Assembly: GCA_902786205.1 (NCBI GenBank)
Contig: CADABQ010000001.1
Span: forward strand, 49,193 to 113,192
Reading direction: 5' to 3'
Length of the DNA: 64,000 bases
From: an uncultured Lachnospiraceae bacterium
GTDB lineage: Bacteria > Bacillota > Clostridia > Lachnospirales > Lachnospiraceae
Shown here: in pieces, positions 28,341 through 37,401 of the stretch
How the letters are laid out: every line of letters begins with the position of its first letter
How positions within the stretch are numbered: position 1 is the first letter of the stretch
Translations under genes and position numbers: made by a program
Notes under the pieces: model-generated
The model's database searches: none
Told to the model about the DNA's origin: nothing
What the model saw: the letters and a program-made list of their open reading frames with translations, nothing else

Positions 28341-28363
28341 TATATGGATATAGTTCTGAACAG

Positions 28364-28428
28364 TTGTGTATATCTGGCGGAAAAACAGTCGCAAAAGTGG
28401 GTGCAAGGGAGATTCCGAGAGTACATTA
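28364..28428. repeat. Partial second copy of the 161-bp element
   Basis: About 65 bases match the left part of the element at 10464-10624 in inverted orientation, with only a few differences, and end in the same GATTCCGAGA-GTACA terminal repeat. The other end is missing. It fills most of the tlyA-nadK gap; nadK starts 26 bases further on. Confidence 0.65.
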
Positions 28429-28453
28429 AATAAATATAGAATGGAGGAAATTG

Positions 28454-29326
28454 ATGAAGCATTTCTTTGTAATATCCAACGAAAGTAAGGATAAAGATTT
28501 AAAGACTGCATATGGCATCAAAGAATACTTAATACAAAAGGGTTGTATCTGTCATGTGGCAACCGATTATGGGTTGGATGAGACAAAAGAATTTTCTACT
28601 TGTATAGATGAGATTCCAATAGAGACGGAGGCAATCATTGTATTAGGTGGAGACGGAACTTTTTTACAGGCTGCAAATGATGTGAGCAGTCTTGCGTTAC
28701 CGATGCTTGGTGTAAATATGGGAACATTGGGATTTTTGACTGATATTGAAAAAAATCAAATATATGGAGCAATCGATCAACTTCTTCGAGATGAATATCG
28801 TTTAGAGGACAGAATGTTATTATCCTGTACATATACGAAGGAAAGCGGAGAACTATGTCATACATTGGCATTAAATGATGTTGTTATAAATAAAGGAAGG
28901 CTATATCATTTGCTATGTGTGAAGGTCTATATCAATAATGAGTTACTGGATCAATATATAGCAGATGGAGTCATTGTTTCTACTCCAACCGGTTCAACCG
29001 GATACAATCTTTCAGCAGGTGGTCCTGTTATGCAACCAACAATGGAGGGAATCATTATTACGCCAATTTGTCCCCATTCTCTAAACAATCGCAGTCTTGT
29101 AATATCGGCAGAAGATGAAGTGGTATTGGAGTTAGAGCCACTTCGTGGAGAGGCAGAAAACGAGGGGATATTGATTGTAGATGGTATGGTACAAAAAGCG
29201 ATGTACGGTGGTGAACGAGTGCATATAAAAAGGGCAAAACAGAACAGCCGTCTATTAAAAGTGGGCAAAACAAGTTTCTTTGAAGTATTTCATGAAAAGT
29301 TAGGTATGGGGAAAGAAAATGTATAG
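28454..29326 (+). CDS. nadK: NAD kinase
   Basis: NadK phosphorylates NAD to NADP using ATP or polyphosphate. The 290 residues include the GGDGTFLQA motif (about residue 63), LNDVVI (about 143), and the glycine-rich TPTGSTGYNLSAGGP loop (about 178-192). GGAGG lies 7 bases before the ATG at 28454. The gene belongs to the xseA-recN order, with argR downstream. Confidence 0.95.
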   Translation: MKHFFVISNESKDKDLKTAYGIKEYLIQKGCICHVATDYGLDETKEFSTCIDEIPIETEAIIVLGGDGTFLQAANDVSSLALPMLGVNMGTLGFLTDIEKNQIYGAIDQLLRDEYRLEDRMLLSCTYTKESGELCHTLALNDVVINKGRLYHLLCVKVYINNELLDQYIADGVIVSTPTGSTGYNLSAGGPVMQPTMEGIIITPICPHSLNNRSLVISAEDEVVLELEPLRGEAENEGILIVDGMVQKAMYGGERVHIKRAKQNSRLLKVGKTSFFEVFHEKLGMGKENV

Positions 29327-29383
29327 TGCTATAGTTTTAAGTGATGAGCAGTTTCACATAGACACAGGTAGAAGGTGAAAAGA

Positions 29384-29830
29384 TTGAAAATAAAAAGACA
29401 TGCAGAGATATTAGACTTGATTAGCAGGTATAATATTGATACACAGGAAGAACTTACAAATCGTTTGCAACAGGCGGGATTTAAGGTGACACAGGCAACA
29501 GTGTCCAGAGATATAAGAGAATTAAAACTTACAAAAGTAGCCGGAGACAATGGAAAACAAAAATATGTTGTTTTACAGAAGCCTAAATCAGACTTATACG
29601 ATAAATATGTACAGGTATTGCGGACTGGCTATTTATCTATGGACAAAGCACAGAATATTCTTGTTATAAAAACGGTTTCTGGTATGGCTATGGCTGTAGC
29701 AACGGCTGTGGATGAATTACATATCAATGGAGTGGTTGGGACGATTGCAGGCGATGATACTGTGATGTGCGCTGTACGTGACAATGAGGAAATTGTCCGA
29801 GTGATGGAACAAATCAAAAAATTAGTTTAA
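29384..29830 (+). CDS. argR: Arginine repressor ArgR
   Basis: ArgR controls arginine synthesis and breakdown genes, with arginine as co-effector, as a hexamer. The 148-residue protein has an N-terminal winged helix (THATVSRDIRELKL-type: here VTQATVSRDIRELKL at about residues 33-47) and the C-terminal hexamer domain with the arginine-binding GTIAGDDT (about 120-127). I choose the TTG at 29384, which aligns with the usual KIKRH start and has AAGG 8 bases upstream; a GTG at 29375 is the alternative. argR between nadK and recN is the classical order. Confidence 0.93.
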   Translation: MKIKRHAEILDLISRYNIDTQEELTNRLQQAGFKVTQATVSRDIRELKLTKVAGDNGKQKYVVLQKPKSDLYDKYVQVLRTGYLSMDKAQNILVIKTVSGMAMAVATAVDELHINGVVGTIAGDDTVMCAVRDNEEIVRVMEQIKKLV

Positions 29831-29920
29831 AGAATAGAACTGCAACACACTGTTACCTTAAGAGAGCATGCCTGGAAGAAATACTTGTCAGGTGGGGAAA
29901 ATGGTGTTAAAATAAATAAG

Positions 29921-29949
29921 TTGACGTGTCGAAAAATCGTATCTTATAC
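29921..29949 (+). promoter_or_regulatory. yebC promoter containing a Spo0A-box-like site
   Basis: TTGACG (29921-29926), 17 bases, TTATAC (29944-29949). The spacer holds TGTCGAA (29927-29933), a perfect match to the 0A box TGNCGAA, followed by AAAAT. Binding of phosphorylated Spo0A here would overlap RNA polymerase and should repress. Confidence 0.55.
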
Positions 29950-29976
29950 GTGAAATAGAAAATATAGGAGGAAATT

Positions 29977-30717
29977 ATGTCAGGACATTCAAAATTTGCG
30001 AATATTAAACATAAGAAAGAGAAGAACGATGCTGCAAAGGGAAAAGTATTTACCATCATTGGTAGAGAAATTGCAGTTGCTGTAAAAGAGGGAGGTCCGG
30101 ATCCTGCAAACAATAGTAGACTTCGTGATGTAATAGCAAAAGCGAAGGCAAATAATATGCCAAATGATACCATAGACAGAGGTATCAAAAAGGCTGCAGG
30201 CGATGCGAATTCTGTAAATTATGAACAGGTAACATATGAAGGATATGGTCCAAATGGAACGGCAATCATTGTTGTTGCATTAACAGATAACAAAAATAGA
30301 ACAGCATCCAATGTTAGAAATGCATTTACAAAAGGAAATGGTAATGTTGGTACACAGGGTTGCGTGTCTTACATGTTTGATGAAAAAGGTCAGATCATTA
30401 TTGCAAAAGAAGAGTGCGATATGGCATCGGACGATTTGATGATGCTTGCATTAGATGCAGGCGCAGAAGATTTTGTGGAGGAAGAGGATAGTTTTGAAGT
30501 TTTAACAGATCCAAATGATTTTAGTATGGTTCGCGAGGCACTAGAAAAGGAAAACATTCCTATGGCACAGGCGGAAGTTACCAGAATTCCACAAACTTAT
30601 GTAACACTTTCAGATGAACAGGATATTAAGAGCATTCAGAAAACCTTAGATTTATTGGATGAAGACGATGATGTGCAGCAGGTATATCATAACTGGGATA
30701 TGCCAGATGAAGAATAA
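29977..30717 (+). CDS. yebC: YebC/PmpR-family protein
   Basis: A 246-residue protein of the YebC/PmpR family. Members act as DNA-binding regulators in some bacteria; more recent work on relatives describes a ribosome role at proline-rich stretches. The hallmark start [18 protein letters not shown], the segment [15 protein letters not shown] (about 48-62), and the acidic C-terminus are all present. GGAGG precedes the ATG. It stands alone between its own promoter and a strong terminator. Confidence 0.93.
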   Translation: MSGHSKFANIKHKKEKNDAAKGKVFTIIGREIAVAVKEGGPDPANNSRLRDVIAKAKANNMPNDTIDRGIKKAAGDANSVNYEQVTYEGYGPNGTAIIVVALTDNKNRTASNVRNAFTKGNGNVGTQGCVSYMFDEKGQIIIAKEECDMASDDLMMLALDAGAEDFVEEEDSFEVLTDPNDFSMVREALEKENIPMAQAEVTRIPQTYVTLSDEQDIKSIQKTLDLLDEDDDVQQVYHNWDMPDEE

Positions 30718-30736
30718 GATAGCTTAGGTAAACCAA

Positions 30737-30772
30737 AACACCCCCAAAAGGTTATGCTTTTGAGGGTGTTTT
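30737..30772 (+). terminator. Terminator after yebC
   Basis: A 13-bp GC-rich stem (ACACCCCCAAAAG paired with CTTTTGAGGGTGT) followed by T residues, directly after the yebC stop. Confidence 0.88.
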
Positions 30773-30946
30773 GAATTTATAGCTGTAATGAGTCAAAGTT
30801 TACGTTTGTGAGAGAACTTGGTGAATGCTGCTGTCACTTGAAATTTGAAAAGCGTATTTCTTGTAGTTTTTGTTTTGTCTAATTTATTTTTCTATTAGTA
30901 AATAAAGGAATTATGTCGATAAAAAATAGAAAGGGAGGAGATTACC

Positions 30947-33900
30947 ATGAAAGAGTGGGCGCAAAGAGAAAAAGAAAGAAAACGGCTATATGTTTATTTT
31001 ATATTAATTGTTGCATTAGCGGTTAGTCTGTTTGCGATTCGATGGGGAATGAAATCGGAAGCAGCGGATGAATACTATATAACAACGGGAGGAGATCCGT
31101 TTACAAAGGTGACGCAGGGTGGTACGATTACAATTACAAATGATGAAACCTTGACTGTTAATGGAGTGAAAAATACAGATAAAGTAAAATGGGAATTAAC
31201 AGATACTACGCAACAGGTTGTTACTATAAAAAATGCAACAGGTCCGGCTATGTCGGAATTTATTGGCGATAAGTGTAAAATAGAAGTGAAAGGAATTGGC
31301 ACTAGACCAATACCAATAGAGGTAACGGTAAATGATCAGAATGATCGGAAAATTTTATGTAAACTTAATGTGGTATGGGGAATTAATACTTCAGATCAAA
31401 AAGTGTTCCAGCGTGTAAAAAGTACAGATACAGATAAAGTGGCAATACTTTCTATGAGTGGAGGTGCTTCAAAATATCCTTCTTCAGCAGAAATTTCTGT
31501 TGGATTGAAAAGTAAAACAAATTTGACTTGGAATAGTGAAAATGAAAATATTGTCAAAGTAGAACCTAAGCCGGATACTACGGTTAAGACTACAACGGAC
31601 TCAAGTATAGTGGTAAGTGGTTCTGCTGTTATTATAAATGCAGTGGGTGCGGGAAAAACAACCATTTCTGTGAGTGATGGAAATCACACAGCGAGCATTG
31701 GTGTTTATGTATTGCCACAAATAATAAATGTAGATGGACAGACATCTACAAATGGTACATATACCATTAATACTGGTGCTATTATGCAGACAAATGCTAA
31801 ATTTACTACTGAGGCAGAGGGAATTAAAGATAGAATGCAATGGGCAATTTATCAGTATGACGAGAGTAAGGGAAATTATACCCTTTTAAAAACTTCCTTT
31901 GATGAGGATGCAGATACAGATCTGATTTCTCTAAAAACAGTTAGTGAGGAACATAGAGATCAGTTAAAAGTGATTGGTAAGGCAGGAAGCTATAATATTA
32001 AATTTTATCCTGCAGGATTGTATACAGAGGAAGAAATAAGAGCCTCCAAAACCGGAAATGATATTGGAAACATTAACGCAACTTCTGTAAGTGTTATTAT
32101 TAAAAATAAAGAAACGAAGAATATCAATTTGAATAAAGGGGATAAATTAAATTTATCTGAGGCATTAAATATTAGCGTAAAAGATTTGATAGATAAATAT
32201 AAAGTATCTACGTATCTTAATGGAGATTCTACCAAGGAAGTAACTTCACCTTATATTAAATATGACAGAACAAATCAAATCATTGAGGCATTACAGGAAA
32301 CAGAGAATAATTATTTGACCGTTGACGTAAAAGAAATTGCTACGGGAAGAATTGTGGCATCGTTTGATATTCGTATCGTGGAGGGACTGTTGCTTAACAT
32401 GAGCAATATAAGTGTTCCGGTTGGCGGAGAAATGCAATTATTCGTTACAACAGGTTCTTATGACGGAAAACTAACATGGAAGAGTAGCGATGAAAAATAT
32501 GTTACCGTAGATGAAAATGGTTTGATAAAAGGTGTAGCAAAGACCAATCAAGATGTAACGGTTACTGTTACACAAAAAATGTCTGACGGAACTTTAAAGG
32601 TGGCATCTTGTAAGGTAAAAGTAGACGAGAGTATAAAAGATTTAAAATTAAGCGAGACAGAGACAAAGATTGTAGAAGGGGAGAAAAAAACGATCACAGC
32701 CACATTTACCCCAAATCGAAAAGATGCACCATTACATTGGATCAGTAGTGATACTAGTGTATTTACGGTAGAAGAAGCATCGGATAAAAAAAGTGTTATA
32801 GTTACAGGTGTGAAGGCTGGAACAGCGGTTCTAACTGCACTAAATGAGGATAATTATGTAACCGCAGTATGTAAGATTGACGTTGTTTCTGAGGTTAAAA
32901 GCATAACATTACCAACTGATAATATAACAGTAAGTTTAAAACAAGAATATGTGAGATTGATAGCAACTTGTCAGCCAGCAACTGCAAAGTATAATGCATT
33001 GGTTTGGAAGTCAGAAAATGTATCAGTTGCAACTGTAGATGAGGAAGGATTAGTCACTTTAAAAGCTCCGGGTAGAACAAGAATTTATGTGTCACCATCT
33101 TATGATCCAACCCATTCCATTTATGCAGAATGTTGGATTACTGTAAAGCAGGAAGCAGAGAGTATTACGTTGGATACACATGAAATCACCGTTAATGTTG
33201 GAGCAACCAAAGGGATGAAATATACTTTGGCACCAGATGGTTCTACGACAAATGTAACATGGTCCTCATTGGATGAGAAGATTGCAAAAGTAGACGAGAA
33301 AGGACAAATAACAGGATGCAAAGCTGGAAAAACCTATGTAATTGCTACAACAACAGAAGGTATTTCGGATATTTGTGTGGTAAATGTATTACAGCCGGCA
33401 ACTGGTATTACTTTTTCTGAACAGGAAGTAACCATTGCGAATGGATCTACCTATGTAATACCATATGCGTTAACACCAGAAGATGCCACTTCAACGGTTT
33501 CTTGGAAATCAATGGATCCAGGGATTGTTTCCGTAGGGGAAGACGGTGTACTTACCACACATAAAGTGGGAGAAACTTATGTGATTGCAACAATTGCAGA
33601 AGGATATTCTGCAACTTGTAAAATAAAAGTAATTGAAAAGTCAACAGGTATTACATTAAGTAAAAAAGAATTAACATTGGAAAATGGACATAGCGAAAAA
33701 ATAGAATATGTTTTAGCACCACAAGGGGCAACTACAACATTAACATGGAAGTCATTGGATTCAACGATTGCAACAGTAGATGGAAATGGAAATGTTGTGG
33801 CAAAAAAGGCAGGATATACTTATATTATAGTTACAAGTTCTGATGGATATTCGGAAACTTGTAAAGTAACGGTAACACAGCAGGCAGCAGGAATAAGCTT

Positions 33901-35344
33901 GGAAATGACGGAATTGACATTAGGTGTCGGTGATTCTTATAAAGTAGGAGTTACAATTACACCGGAAGATAGTACAGAGCGTGCAATTAACTGGTTTTCA
34001 CAAAACAGTAAGATTGCTTCCGTGAATAGTGATGGAACAATTACCGGAGTATCCGTTGGAACAACTGTTATATTTGCCAGAATTCCATCTGGTGAAATGA
34101 CACAATTAACCGTGACGGTAAATACAAAATTGGGAGGTATGAAACTTAACACCACTAAAAAGAAAATAACTGTTGGAGGTTCTTTTACTTTAAAACCAAT
34201 TTTCGCCCCAGCAAATGCAACGAATAAAAAAGTTACTTGGGCTACTTCAAATAAGGCAGTAGCAACGGTAAGTGCAAATGGTGTTGTAAAAGGGAAAAAA
34301 GGTGGAACTGCAATGATAACCTGTGTTTCTAAGCAGGGAGGCTATACAGCAAATTGTATTGTGACAGTTGTTGAAAAAGTGACATCTGTAAAATTAAATC
34401 ATACCAGTCAAAAAGTAAAAGTTGGAAGAAGTTTACAGTTAAAGGCTACGGTGTCATCTAATGGGGCAACAAATAAGAAATTAAAATGGACAAGTAGCAA
34501 TAAAAAAATTGCGACGGTAAATAGTAAAGGAAAAGTAACAACGAAAAAAGTTGGTACTTGTACCATTAAAGCAAAAGCTACAGGTGGAAGTGGCGCATAT
34601 GCTACTTGTAAGGTTCGTGTCATTAGACAAGTTACCAGATTAAGCATTAGTCAGTCATATATTAAGCTGTATGTAGGTAATTCCAAATTGCTAAAGTCTA
34701 GAGTAAGACCATCGAATGCAACGAGTAAGAGAGTTAAATGGACGTCTTCAAATTCTAAGATTGCAATAGTTAGCAGTAAGGGAAAAGTAACAGGCGTTAA
34801 AAAGGGAACAGCAAGGGTTAGTGTAAAAACAACAGATGGAAGTAATATCAAGGCGACTTGTGTGGTAAAAGTAATGAAAAAAGTACCAGTATCGTCTATA
34901 ACAGTTAGTGCTTCTGATATTACTATGGTACGAGGAACTTCACAAAGTGTATCGGTTGCCGTTTCACCAACAGATACAACCGATCGAATTCATTATGCCA
35001 GTGATAATCGTGCAGTTGCAACAGTAAGTTCAGGAGGACGTATTAAGGCACATCGTCCAGGAACAGCAAGCATTATTATATCTGCATCCAGCGGACAGGA
35101 AGTTTCCATTAATGTAACGGTTGTGGGATTAAACAAAACTTCTATTACGATGGAACAGTATGATTCGGATGATTTATGGGTAGAAGAAATTACTGACGAT
35201 GTAAAATGGACATCGTCTGATCCGTCCGTTGCAAGAGTAACAAATGGAAAAGTGGTAGGAAGGAAAGTGGGTACATGTACAATTACTGCTACTGTTCATG
35301 GCGTAAGACTATATTGTAGTGTGCGAATTACGAAAATAAAATAA
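30947..35344 (+). CDS. Large surface protein with tandem Ig-like (Big2) domains
   Basis: A 1465-residue exported protein. An N-terminal hydrophobic helix at residues 15-31, after a very basic start, is a signal peptide or membrane anchor. The rest is mostly Big2-type bacterial Ig-like repeats, recognised by the recurring pattern WxSSDxxxATVxxxGxVxGxKxGTxxI. Roughly ten copies are evident between residue 480 and the end, with more divergent ones before. No LPXTG sorting signal, LysM or SLH domain is seen, so retention may rest on the N-terminal helix. The last repeats (about 1060-1320) are very rich in Lys and Ser. Such proteins serve in adhesion or cell-wall structure. GGGAGG precedes the ATG. 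It interrupts the usual argR-recN neighbourhood. Confidence 0.85.
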   Translation: MKEWAQREKERKRLYVYFILIVALAVSLFAIRWGMKSEAADEYYITTGGDPFTKVTQGGTITITNDETLTVNGVKNTDKVKWELTDTTQQVVTIKNATGPAMSEFIGDKCKIEVKGIGTRPIPIEVTVNDQNDRKILCKLNVVWGINTSDQKVFQRVKSTDTDKVAILSMSGGASKYPSSAEISVGLKSKTNLTWNSENENIVKVEPKPDTTVKTTTDSSIVVSGSAVIINAVGAGKTTISVSDGNHTASIGVYVLPQIINVDGQTSTNGTYTINTGAIMQTNAKFTTEAEGIKDRMQWAIYQYDESKGNYTLLKTSFDEDADTDLISLKTVSEEHRDQLKVIGKAGSYNIKFYPAGLYTEEEIRASKTGNDIGNINATSVSVIIKNKETKNINLNKGDKLNLSEALNISVKDLIDKYKVSTYLNGDSTKEVTSPYIKYDRTNQIIEALQETENNYLTVDVKEIATGRIVASFDIRIVEGLLLNMSNISVPVGGEMQLFVTTGSYDGKLTWKSSDEKYVTVDENGLIKGVAKTNQDVTVTVTQKMSDGTLKVASCKVKVDESIKDLKLSETETKIVEGEKKTITATFTPNRKDAPLHWISSDTSVFTVEEASDKKSVIVTGVKAGTAVLTALNEDNYVTAVCKIDVVSEVKSITLPTDNITVSLKQEYVRLIATCQPATAKYNALVWKSENVSVATVDEEGLVTLKAPGRTRIYVSPSYDPTHSIYAECWITVKQEAESITLDTHEITVNVGATKGMKYTLAPDGSTTNVTWSSLDEKIAKVDEKGQITGCKAGKTYVIATTTEGISDICVVNVLQPATGITFSEQEVTIANGSTYVIPYALTPEDATSTVSWKSMDPGIVSVGEDGVLTTHKVGETYVIATIAEGYSATCKIKVIEKSTGITLSKKELTLENGHSEKIEYVLAPQGATTTLTWKSLDSTIATVDGNGNVVAKKAGYTYIIVTSSDGYSETCKVTVTQQAAGISLEMTELTLGVGDSYKVGVTITPEDSTERAINWFSQNSKIASVNSDGTITGVSVGTTVIFARIPSGEMTQLTVTVNTKLGGMKLNTTKKKITVGGSFTLKPIFAPANATNKKVTWATSNKAVATVSANGVVKGKKGGTAMITCVSKQGGYTANCIVTVVEKVTSVKLNHTSQKVKVGRSLQLKATVSSNGATNKKLKWTSSNKKIATVNSKGKVTTKKVGTCTIKAKATGGSGAYATCKVRVIRQVTRLSISQSYIKLYVGNSKLLKSRVRPSNATSKRVKWTSSNSKIAIVSSKGKVTGVKKGTARVSVKTTDGSNIKATCVVKVMKKVPVSSITVSASDITMVRGTSQSVSVAVSPTDTTDRIHYASDNRAVATVSSGGRIKAHRPGTASIIISASSGQEVSINVTVVGLNKTSITMEQYDSDDLWVEEITDDVKWTSSDPSVARVTNGKVVGRKVGTCTITATVHGVRLYCSVRITKIK

Positions 35345-35357
35345 AAAGATTGACAGG

Positions 35358-35396
35358 AAGTGTTTCTTGGAAGATAAATTCTAAGGAACACTTTTT
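35358..35396 (+). terminator. Terminator after the Big2 gene
   Basis: An 11-bp stem (AAGTGTTTCTT with AAGGAACACTT, one G-U pair) and a T run, just after the stop codon. Confidence 0.8.
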
Positions 35397-35514
35397 GTTA
35401 CTCTATAAGAAAGTGCGTCCTATAAGTAAAACGCTTTGATGTGCACAGATGCATAAGGAAGATGGTTGCAAAAGGCGTGTTTTGTATTTTTTATAAACTT
35501 GTCTTGTAAAACAC

Positions 35515-35543
35515 TTGAAAATCGAACATATGTATGGTAATAT
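35515..35543 (+). promoter_or_regulatory. recN promoter with LexA/DinR-like box
   Basis: TTGAAA (35515-35520), 17 bases, TAATAT (35538-35543). The spacer contains CGAACATATGTATG (35523-35536), matching 12 of 14 positions of the Gram-positive SOS box CGAACRNRYGTTYC. A repressor there would block polymerase, which predicts DNA-damage induction of recN. Confidence 0.6.
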
Positions 35544-35582
35544 AAAAACAAACAAATGTTTGGGATGAGTGGAGGCGAGGAT

Positions 35583-37262
35583 ATGCTAGTTAGTTTACAT
35601 GTGAAAAATTTAGCACTTATAGATGAGATAGAAGTTGATTTTAAAAATCATTTGAATATTCTTACTGGAGAGACAGGGGCTGGAAAGTCAATTATTATTG
35701 GGTCCATTAATATGGCATTGGGAGGAAAGGCTTCATCTAGTATGGTTCGTGCAGGGGCAGAGTATGGACTTGTGGAGCTTATTTTTGAGGTGAATCAAGA
35801 TAGAATATTTGATAAAATGCGGGAGATGGAGCTTCCAGTAGAAGGAAGACAGATTATATTGTCTCGAAAGATTATGAAAAATCGTAGCGTATGTAAGATT
35901 AATGGAGAAACGGTTACTATGGCAACGGTTCGGGAATTATCTGGGTATTTGATTGATATACATGGACAACATGAACACCAGTCGTTGATGTCGAAAGAAA
36001 AACATTTAGATATTTTAGATCAGTATTGCAAACATGAGATAGGTGATACTTTAGAAGAAATTGCACAATTATACAAAGATTATAAAAAGGCATTGGATGA
36101 ATATAATAAAAAGGATGTTTCACAGGAAGAACGGGCAAGACAACTGGCATTTATGGAATATGAAAAAAAAGAGATTGAGCAGGCTGACTTGAAAAAAGGG
36201 GAAGATGAGGAACTGGAAATTTCTTACAAACGTTATGCGAATGCTCAACAGATTGTAGAAAACTTACAGGAAGTGCATCAGATTACAGCAGAAGGGATGA
36301 TGGCGGTAAATGACCAGATCGGACATGCTGCCAGGCAGCTTTGTAAAGTGTCGGAGTATGATACATCACTGAAAAATTTGTTAGAGCAACTTCAAAATAT
36401 TGAGGAATTGGTAAGTGACTTTAATTATCAATTACAAGATTATATGGGAAATATGGAATATGATGAAGCCACATTTATGGAACTGGAAAATCGATTAAAC
36501 TTATATCAGAATTTGAAAATGAAATATGGGGATTCTGTGGAGCAGATTATGGACTACTATGAAGAATTAGAAGAAAAGATTTTGCAGTACAAGGAATATG
36601 ATCTGTATTTAGAAGAGTTACAAAAGAGAGTGGAAAAAAAGAAAAAGGCATATTTAAAATGTGCAAAACGTCTGAGTGATTGTCGAAAGAAGAATGCGTA
36701 TATTTTAGCAGAACAAATTAAAACAGCACTGTTGGAACTTAATTTTTTAGATGTTCAATTTGAAATTCAGGTTGCACAAAAGGAAAACTATTCTGCGAAA
36801 GGAATAGATGATGTGGAATTTCTTATTTCTACGAATCCGGGTGAAGCAGTACAGTCTTTGGGAAAAGTGGCATCTGGAGGCGAATTGTCGAGAATTATGT
36901 TGGCTATAAAATCGGTATTAGCGCAACAGGATGAAATCGAAACATTGATTTTTGACGAAATAGATGTGGGAATTAGTGGAAGAACAGCACAAAAAGTGTC
37001 TGAAAAAATGGCTGTTATCGCAAAAAAACATCAAGTATTATGCATTACACACTTGCCTCAAATTGCAGCAATGGCGGATGAACATTTTATTATCGAAAAA
37101 TCGGTTTATGCAGAGAAAACAACGACACATATTCATTCGCTTAGTCAGGAGGGAAGTGTGGACGAATTGGCAAGAATGCTAGGTGGAGCGGAAATAACAG
37201 ACACTGTGCGGGAAAGTGCACAAGAAATGAAAAAATTAGCAAAACAAAAAAAGGTAGTCTAA
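35583..37262 (+). CDS. recN: DNA repair protein RecN
   Basis: RecN is an SMC-like ATPase that acts early in double-strand break repair. The 559 residues carry Walker A GETGAGKS (about 29-36), a long central coiled coil (about 150-380), the ABC signature SGGELSR (about 435) and the Walker B region FDEIDVGISG (about 458). GGAGG lies upstream of the ATG at 35583; TTG and ATG codons further up are less suitable. It is followed by spoIVB, a conserved pairing in sporulating Firmicutes. Confidence 0.95.
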   Translation: MLVSLHVKNLALIDEIEVDFKNHLNILTGETGAGKSIIIGSINMALGGKASSSMVRAGAEYGLVELIFEVNQDRIFDKMREMELPVEGRQIILSRKIMKNRSVCKINGETVTMATVRELSGYLIDIHGQHEHQSLMSKEKHLDILDQYCKHEIGDTLEEIAQLYKDYKKALDEYNKKDVSQEERARQLAFMEYEKKEIEQADLKKGEDEELEISYKRYANAQQIVENLQEVHQITAEGMMAVNDQIGHAARQLCKVSEYDTSLKNLLEQLQNIEELVSDFNYQLQDYMGNMEYDEATFMELENRLNLYQNLKMKYGDSVEQIMDYYEELEEKILQYKEYDLYLEELQKRVEKKKKAYLKCAKRLSDCRKKNAYILAEQIKTALLELNFLDVQFEIQVAQKENYSAKGIDDVEFLISTNPGEAVQSLGKVASGGELSRIMLAIKSVLAQQDEIETLIFDEIDVGISGRTAQKVSEKMAVIAKKHQVLCITHLPQIAAMADEHFIIEKSVYAEKTTTHIHSLSQEGSVDELARMLGGAEITDTVRESAQEMKKLAKQKKVV

Positions 37263-37401
37263 AAAGTAATAACAGCTTTTTTACACACTTAAGTAACGAA
37301 TAGAAATTTAGATTTTAGGTACACTATAGATGTAACATTTCTGCTAGTCTGAACTGTTATCTATAAACAATGAAATTTATATTCGATAGGGAGGAATAGG
37401 T

